Source: JBARRO01 sp049644265 (lineage in GTDB: Bacteria > Bacteroidota > Ignavibacteria > UBA10030). From it: 56,504 bases of DNA. The translations under genes and the position numbers were made by a program. The stretch lies in NCBI GenBank assembly GCA_049644265.1, contig JBARRO010000258.1:1-56504 (forward strand), written 5' to 3'. Numbering within the stretch: position 1 is the stretch's first letter; every line of letters begins with the position of its first letter. The notes below the pieces were generated by a model. The model saw nothing but the letters and a program-made list of their open reading frames with translations, had not been told where the DNA came from and made no database searches. Shown in pieces: positions 53,707 to 56,504 of this stretch.

Positions 53707-54183
53707 ATGACTCCACAAGAAATCCACGATAACCTGAAGGCAAAATTCGGAGATGCAATCGTCGAGGCGAAGCTCGATGCGCAGCAGCCCTGGATTCGGG
53801 TTCAGGAACTGAAAACGAAGGAAGTCTGCATGTTTCTCCGTAATGAGCAGGCGTTTCAGTTCGACTACCTGAGCTGCCTGAGCGGAATCGACTACAACGA
53901 CGGACGGCTCGGTGTCGTGTACCATCTTGCTTCGATGAAGAACAAGCACAAGATTGTCATCAAAGCAACCTGCACCAAGGAGCAACCGCACGTTCAATCG
54001 GTCAGCGAAGTCTGGGGAACCGCCAACTGGCACGAACGCGAGGCCTTCGACCTCTACGGCATCGTGTTTGACGGACACCCCGACCTGCGCCGCATTCTCC
54101 TGCCGGACGACTGGGAAGGACATCCGCTTCGCAAGGACTACAAAGTCCCGGAATTCTACAACGGCATGAAAGTCCCGTATTAG
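53707..54183 (+). CDS. nuoC: NADH-quinone oxidoreductase subunit C
   Basis: 158 residues. FDYLSCLSGIDY, VYHLASMKNKHKIVIKA, and the signature SVSEVWGTANWHEREAFDLYGIVFDGHPDLRRILLPDDWEGHPLRKDY. Peripheral arm subunit (30 kDa type), separate from NuoD here, not fused as in E. coli. 9 bp before nuoD. Confidence 0.96.
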   Translation: MTPQEIHDNLKAKFGDAIVEAKLDAQQPWIRVQELKTKEVCMFLRNEQAFQFDYLSCLSGIDYNDGRLGVVYHLASMKNKHKIVIKATCTKEQPHVQSVSEVWGTANWHEREAFDLYGIVFDGHPDLRRILLPDDWEGHPLRKDYKVPEFYNGMKVPY

Positions 54184-54192
54184 CCATCCAGC

Positions 54193-55383
54193 ATGACTGA
54201 ATCCAAGACGCTCCCCACCAACTACGTTTCCGAACCCGGCCATCTGAGAACTTCCACGGGGAAGACTCTCCGAACAGATGAGATGATCATCAACATGGGT
54301 CCCCAGCATCCGTCGACCCACGGCGTGCTGCGGCTCGAGATCGTCGTCGACGGGGAGATCGTCGTCGACGTGATCCCTCATATCGGCTACCTCCATCGCT
54401 GTTTTGAGAAGCACGCGGAGTACATGACGAATTACCAGCAGGTGATTCCCTACGTGGACCGCATGGACTACGTTGCTTCGATGAACAACGACCTCGGGTA
54501 TGCGCTCGCAGTCGAGCGGTTGCTGAAGATCGAAGTGCCGGAGCGTGTGGAGTACATTCGCGTCATCATGGCCGAGTTGCAGCGCATCGCGAGTCACCTG
54601 ATCGCCATCGGGACGTACGGCATCGACGCGGGAGCGTTTACACCATTCCTCTATTGCTTTGCCGATCGTGAACTCATCCTCGATTTGTTCGAAATGACGT
54701 GCGGAGCCAGACTCCTCTATAACTATATCTGGGTGGGCGGTGTGTCGCACGACCTCCCGCCAAAGTTCGTCGACAAGGCGAAAGAGTTTTGCGAGTACTT
54801 CAAACCCCGGATCAAAGCGTTCAACGACCTTCTGACGTACAATGATATTTTCGTCAAGCGTACTGCAAAAGTCGGTATTCTTCCGAAAGATGTTGCTGTC
54901 AATTATGCTTGCAGCGGACCGATGCTGCGCGGCTCGGGCGTGAATTGGGATCTTCGTCGCGACGATCCGTATTCCATCTACCATAAATTTGACTGGCAAG
55001 TTCAGGTGGGAAAAGGGGAAGTGGGTGCCGTTGGCGATTGTTGGGACCGGCACATCGTTCGCATGCGGGAAATGGAAGAGAGCGTCAAAATCGTTGAGCA
55101 GGCGCTGAAATCGATTCCTGAAGGTAATGTTCAGGCTGCGATCCCGAAACGAATTCGTCCGGATGCCGGCGCGGAAGTGTACGTTCGAACCGAATCGCCC
55201 CGCGGCGAGCTTGGATTCTATATCGTCAGCGACGGCTCGGCCACTCCGTATCGCATCAAGGCGCGGTCGCCGGCGTTTGTCAACCTCAGCGTCATTCCTG
55301 AAATTTCCCGCGGTGCGATGATCGCAGACCTCGTCCTGATCGCGGGCAGCATCGATATCGTCCTTGGTGAAGTCGACCGTTAA
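54193..55383 (+). CDS. nuoD: NADH-quinone oxidoreductase subunit D
   Basis: 396 residues. INMGPQHPSTHGVLRL, VIPHIGYLHRCFEKHAEY, IPYVDRMDYVASMNNDLGY, the quinone-site His and Tyr within these, and the C-terminal IAGSIDIVLGEVDR. 49 kDa type subunit derived from the hydrogenase large subunit. 5 bp before nuoH. Confidence 0.97.
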   Translation: MTESKTLPTNYVSEPGHLRTSTGKTLRTDEMIINMGPQHPSTHGVLRLEIVVDGEIVVDVIPHIGYLHRCFEKHAEYMTNYQQVIPYVDRMDYVASMNNDLGYALAVERLLKIEVPERVEYIRVIMAELQRIASHLIAIGTYGIDAGAFTPFLYCFADRELILDLFEMTCGARLLYNYIWVGGVSHDLPPKFVDKAKEFCEYFKPRIKAFNDLLTYNDIFVKRTAKVGILPKDVAVNYACSGPMLRGSGVNWDLRRDDPYSIYHKFDWQVQVGKGEVGAVGDCWDRHIVRMREMEESVKIVEQALKSIPEGNVQAAIPKRIRPDAGAEVYVRTESPRGELGFYIVSDGSATPYRIKARSPAFVNLSVIPEISRGAMIADLVLIAGSIDIVLGEVDR

Positions 55384-55388
55384 TCCTG

Positions 55389-56432
55389 ATGGAAACGATC
55401 CTGTCAATCCTTTCGAATGAAATCGTCCTGGCGCTTCTGCTGAGCGCCATTCCGCTGATTTTCATCCTCCTCTATGCGCTGGTGACGCTGTACATGGAGA
55501 TGAAGGTCGCCGCGCACATGCAGGACCGGGTGGCGTACATGCGGACGGGCTGGCACGGAGTTCTTCAGCCGTTTGCCGATATCCTCAAGCTTCTCCAGAA
55601 GGAAGACACGATCCCGACTGTCGCCGACAAGTTCTTTTTCATCCTCTCGCCCTATATCGTCTTCGTAGGCACGTATGGCGCCTATGCGGTCCTTCCCTTT
55701 AGCAGCATCTACATCGGCAGCAACATTAATCTTGGCGCGTTCTTCGTCGTCGCCTCCGGCTCCCTCGTCGTCACCGGGATCCTGATGGGGGGATGGGCCT
55801 CGAACAACAAGTGGTCGATCCTGGGCGGCATGCGTTCTGCGGCTCAAATGGTGAGTTATGAGATTCCCACAGCCATCGCCATTGTCATCGTTGTGATGAT
55901 CACCGGCTCGTTGAATCTTCAGGAAGTGACGAAATTCCAGGAAGGGGGTATTCAAAACTGGGTGCTCTTTGGGGGACCGCTTCCCCTGACTCAGAAGCTG
56001 CTGCTGATTCCGTTTACGCTTGTAACGTTCCTGATTCTCTTCACGGCCTCCGTCGCCGAGGTAAACCGGACACCGTTCGACCTTCCTGAAGCCGAATCCG
56101 AGCTTGTCCAGGGCTTTAATACCGAGTACAGCGGCATGCGATTCGCGATGTTCTATCTCGCGGAGTATGCAAACATGTTCGTTGTCTCCGCGGTTGCTGT
56201 TGCGCTCTTCCTCGGAGGATGGTCAAGCCCGTTCGGGAGCTTTTTGTCAGGACCAGTGTGGGGAATCTTTTGGTTTGTTTCGAAAGCAATGGTCTTTGTG
56301 TTTGTGCAAATCTGGATCCGATGGACGCTTCCACGGCTTCGGGTCGACCAGCTTATGTATACATCGTGGAAAGTCCTGACGCCGTTGCTGTTCGCTTGTC
56401 TTTTTGCAGTCGGCCTGATCCTCGTTCTTTAA
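55389..56432 (+). CDS. nuoH: NADH-quinone oxidoreductase subunit H
   Basis: 347 residues, eight helices. RVAYMRTGWHGVLQPFADILKLLQKED near the N-terminus and the family signature AEVNRTPFDLPEAESELVQGFNTEYSG in the middle, both lining the quinone channel. It directly follows nuoD, with no nuoE, nuoF or nuoG between. The next gene (nuoI expected) begins beyond the window. Confidence 0.97.
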   Translation: METILSILSNEIVLALLLSAIPLIFILLYALVTLYMEMKVAAHMQDRVAYMRTGWHGVLQPFADILKLLQKEDTIPTVADKFFFILSPYIVFVGTYGAYAVLPFSSIYIGSNINLGAFFVVASGSLVVTGILMGGWASNNKWSILGGMRSAAQMVSYEIPTAIAIVIVVMITGSLNLQEVTKFQEGGIQNWVLFGGPLPLTQKLLLIPFTLVTFLILFTASVAEVNRTPFDLPEAESELVQGFNTEYSGMRFAMFYLAEYANMFVVSAVAVALFLGGWSSPFGSFLSGPVWGIFWFVSKAMVFVFVQIWIRWTLPRLRVDQLMYTSWKVLTPLLFACLFAVGLILVL

Positions 56433-56439
56433 TCTGCAT

Positions 56440-56467
56440 CTACAATCGACAATCGACAATTGTAAAC
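56440..56467 (+). repeat. TCTACAATCGACAATCGACAATTGT repeat after nuoH
   Basis: This copy matches the repeat at the hemF stop (41753-41786, minus strand) in 21 of 24 positions. It fills the short gap after nuoH. The remaining bases to the window end contain no complete gene. Confidence 0.65.
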
Positions 56468-56504
56468 CATGACCGCTGTCAGACTATAATTCTAAAACAT
56501 CTTC

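Overview
This 56.5 kb window is a chromosomal segment of a Gram-negative bacterium of the FCB superphylum (inference). The best clues are a T9SS-type C-terminal sorting domain with a PNPFNPSTTI motif at the left edge, an outer-membrane barrel ending in Phe, several Sec and lipoprotein signals, and a HemX-type haem operon. Promoters that can be read (52564-52592, 9509-9537) have TTGACA / TA-rich -10 elements with 17 bp spacers. That is unlike classical Bacteroidales promoters and fits deeper lineages such as Ignavibacteria, Kapabacteria or relatives. The exact taxon cannot be fixed from the sequence alone. No tRNA, rRNA or CRISPR was seen.

Layout. 1-8.9 kb: the end of a T9SS cargo protein, a lysozyme-fold protein, an etfB-etfA-acyl-CoA dehydrogenase operon, small and exported unknown proteins including a secreted HExxH protein, and a universal stress protein. 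9-14.1 kb: a cold-shock gene, an NsrR/IscR-like Rrf2 regulator, a NapH/CcoG-like polyferredoxin, a methyltransferase, then a decayed respiratory locus (ferredoxin tail, Tat-signal head, frameshifted NosY-like permease) and a RayT-type transposase. 14.2-19.4 kb: operon 1, a 13-haem cytochrome fused to a cytochrome b domain (CbcL-like), a 19-haem cytochrome, and a stand-alone cytochrome b. 19.6-28.2 kb: transketolase, an aminotransferase, then a seven-haem NapC/NirT (ImcH-like) protein, Rieske protein, fused b6/subunit-IV cytochrome b, an 11-haem anchored cytochrome and a tetrahaem cytochrome. 28.4-29.7 kb: citrate synthase. 30-37.4 kb: operon 2, an outer-membrane barrel, a 14-haem cytochrome, two multihaem lipoproteins with CX4CH motifs, a CcmF-type haem lyase and a ferredoxin-like protein. 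38.1-48.0 kb (minus strand): hemX-hemA-hemC-hemD-hemE-hemF-hemH-hemY plus one exported unknown. 48.3-52.5 kb: M20 peptidase, cNMP-DUF1003 protein, cobalamin adenosyltransferase, DUF3267 protein, CBS-pair protein. 52.6-56.4 kb: nuoA-B-C-D-H.

How it fits together. Eight multihaem cytochrome genes carry 78 CXXCH motifs plus three variant motifs. They form what looks like a complete path for electrons from menaquinol (complex I, ETF and citrate synthase feed the pool), through two or three alternative inner-membrane quinol-cytochrome modules, across the periplasm and through a porin-cytochrome conduit to the cell surface, with haem synthesis and cytochrome maturation genes beside it. The two main cytochrome operons share a promoter-region layout that I do not recognise as described: GTTGAA-N3-TTCAA-N10-TAACT-N7-GGCAT-N5-TTG, with exactly the same spacings at 14198 and 29916. 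This is the strongest candidate for a new regulon signal in the window.

Intergenic spaces are unusually rich in low-complexity, text-like repeats of several families. Some run into genes and supply their last codons and stop codon (nuoB, hemH, hemF).
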